Shown here piece by piece: positions 61,990-64,000 of a DNA stretch of 64,000 nucleotides; positions within the stretch are counted from its first letter, which is position 1, and each line of letters opens with the position of its first letter. Below the pieces are notes generated by a model. That model was given only the letters and a program-made list of their open reading frames with translations, did not search any database and was not told the DNA's origin. The stretch lies in contig NC_088868.1 in the NCBI RefSeq assembly GCF_032884065.1, positions 928,001 to 992,000 on the forward strand, given 5' to 3'. The translations under genes and the position numbers were made by a program. This DNA comes from Artemia franciscana. Its lineage: Eukaryota > Arthropoda > Branchiopoda > Anostraca > Artemiidae.

Positions 61990-64000
61990 TAGCAAAATGT
62001 TTGTAGGTATGAATATATAGGCCTAATGAGTCGGAGGTAATAGGCTTGAAATTTTCTGTCCAAGATCTTGACTCTTGTTGATGGAAGAGCATCGCCAAGT
62101 GCTAAAACCCATTTTGTGACCAAGATGGGCCCATGATTGCATAAAGCCTCCGTTGAACTGGAGCTCCAAGGCGCTGCTTGCTGTCTGACTCTAAGCCACC
62201 TTAGCGGTTCGGTGTCGATCTGAGAAGAAATGTTGGCCCCTGCTCTGCACTGGCTCTGGGAATATTGCTTTCCCGAGGCCAAATCAATTTCAATGATTTA
62301 AAGAATATGAAAATTGCAACTTAGAATGTTCTTACTTTAAAAAATAACTATCTTGTCGACATCTTAACTGACAAATTTAGGCTTTTGAACTGGACTTATT
62401 AGAGGTTTCAGAAACTCATACCCCAGGCGTAGGAAATTTACTCAGTTTAATTAGGTTATTTACTCAGGCAGGAAGGATAGGGTACATAGACAGGGAGAGC
62501 TCATGATGAATAACAAAGCTGCTAAGTCCTGTTTAGTTTGGGAAGTTATTAGGCTAATAATAGAACGCTAATCGCTTATTTTATGAGCAAAAAGGGTAGT
62601 GTATCATTCATAGTAGTATATGCCCCTGTAGACCGAATGACGAAGATAGTAGTGAATCAGATGAACTTGGCTTACAGTTACAGGAGCAAATAGAAAGGGT
62701 TCCATGTAGAAATATAGTGTCTTATCAGAGATTTTAAAACCCGGGTTGGTAGAAATAGGGATAGATGGTATCCTAGCCTTGGTAAATTTAGCATAAAGAA
62801 ACAGGTGATGGTTACAGACAGCTGTAATTTCGTAGGCATAACAATCTAGTTATAACCAATGCAATATTTGCTCATAAAATGGTCCCATGGCATTCACATG
62901 ACGATAACACAGCTAACCTTACTGATTATGTTATTTTAAACCGAAGACTGGCAGGATCAGTACAAGATAATAGGTAATATAGGAGTGATATTATTGATGT
63001 GAAAAGTAAAGATCGCCCCCTAGTACTGTCTAGGGTTAATTTAAAGCTAAAATCTTTGAATAGTAACTACCTTCTGGGAAGCTATGACGTTGGTAGACTC
63101 CAGGATGAGAATTTAAGGAAACTTTTCAGGAACAGTTGAGTACTGAGCCGAAGGGTTTAAAGTTTGACAATATAGAGAAGTTCCTGATTCTGTCTTAGGG
63201 AGCAAAGTTAGGAACGCAGCTAGGAATACTAGTGAAAATGCTTTATTTTTAATAGAGAGAAGAAGGGGCTTATACGAGAATTTTCTGAGTGATCATATAA
63301 AAATAAGAAGAATGTAAGTGGAGGCCAGGGATAAAACTGCTGATGATCTCGAAGATAAAGCTAGACGGCCTAACAGTAAATGCTGTACTCGTATGTTAAT
63401 AAATCGAGAAGGAGTAGTCAATCTAGACTTGTACGAGTTAAAGATAGGAACGGAGCCACAATTAGTGATAATGAAAGAGTTAAAGAGAGATGGGCAAAAT
63501 ATTTCAGAAATCTGCTAAACCGGGATAGAGTTACAGGAAAATATATAGAAGAAAATGAAAAAGTTTTTGACTTCTTGGATGTGAAGGAAGATTTATTTTG
63601 TGAGGTAGAATTAGTGACAGCTCTAGAAGGATAAAAAAATACAAAGGCCCCAGAGGTGGATAGTGTGGTAAATAAGTTTCGTAAATATGTTGGCTATGAG
63701 GTTAGAAATAAGTTACTGAAGACGATGAATATGGTTTTGAAAGAAGGGAAGTACCTAGTGATTTTGGGAAAACCCTGATTATGCCCCTGAATAAGAAAGG
63801 TGATAAGAGTGAGTGTGGCAATTATATGGTTTCTGTAGGTAGTAAGTTACTTAGTATGATGATACTTTTTAGACTTAAAGATGCTGTAGACAAAGCTTTA
63901 AGACAAGAACACTGCAGTTTTTGGAAGGGTAGAGGATTTGTCAACCAAGTTTTCACTTTTAGGCTAAGAACTGAAAAGTATCTGAGCCATAAAACACCTT
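61990..64000 (+). mobile_element. RTE-like LINE, 5' region to mid-RT, decayed, continues past window
   Basis: The 5' part (62040-62285) resembles the leader of such elements. The endonuclease begins near 62310 (MKIAT.NVLTLKNNYLVDIL, ELDLLEVSETHTPG in shifted frames), with FIVVYAPVDR near 62600 and NRDRWYPSLGKF near 62750. The linker contains KTADDLEDKARRPNSK and VKDRNGATISDNERVKERWA (63318-63520). The RT starts with KAPEVDSV near 63645, KKGDKSECGNY near 63795 and LRQEHCSFWKGRGFVNQVF near 63900-63960. Stops and frameshifts occur throughout. It is the same family as the 24-kb copy, and this one supplies the domains that copy lacks. Confidence 0.85.

Overview
This is a eukaryotic, intron-rich, AT-rich and heavily transposon-loaded window. 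Long (TA)n tracts, several non-LTR retrotransposon (LINE) families, Helitrons, a SINE and fold-back repeats surround a few small exons. The arthropod-like protein matches and repeat style suggest an arthropod, perhaps a crustacean such as a brine shrimp. That placement is inference, since no rRNA, mitochondrial or other diagnostic gene is present. There are no bacterial operons, no CRISPR array and no intact virus.

Gene 1 (+ strand, about 5.37-22.45 kb) is the 3' end of the NEDD8-activating enzyme regulatory subunit (NAE1/APP-BP1). Three exons (5374-5504, 18586-18706, 22308-22420) join in phase and encode the conserved C-terminus, followed by a stop and a nearby AATAAA. The rest of the gene lies left of the window. 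Its 13-kb intron holds a tandem set of Helitrons on the minus strand. The next intron holds a partial copy of the upstream exon, a LINE tail and a ~138-bp tandem array. Each unit of that array repeats the splice acceptor and first codons of the terminal exon. A second array (~199-bp units) sits just before the first visible NAE1 exon, and a LINE (1-4073, CCCH-finger ORF1, EN-RT ORF2 with one frameshift) abuts it.

The middle (22.7-43.5 kb) is mostly repeats: a fold-back element, an RTE-like LINE tail (-), a Helitron with both ends (25190-26498), a SINE with a perfect 14-bp target-site duplication (27572-27713), (AG)n, several decayed LINEs, a cluster of minisatellites and a MITE with ~150-bp inverted repeats.

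Gene 2 (+ strand, about 49.7-58.3 kb) is represented by two, possibly three, internal exons with compatible phases (49713-50021, 56395-56525, 58191-58253). They encode a Ser/Gly/Tyr/Phe-rich protein with a sumoylation-like motif. It looks like the disordered part of a nuclear regulator, but I cannot name it. The right half is riddled with copies of one non-coding fold-back family (full length about 1.2-1.7 kb) carrying a terminal 20-bp palindrome. The window ends inside another decayed plus-strand LINE (from about 62 kb).
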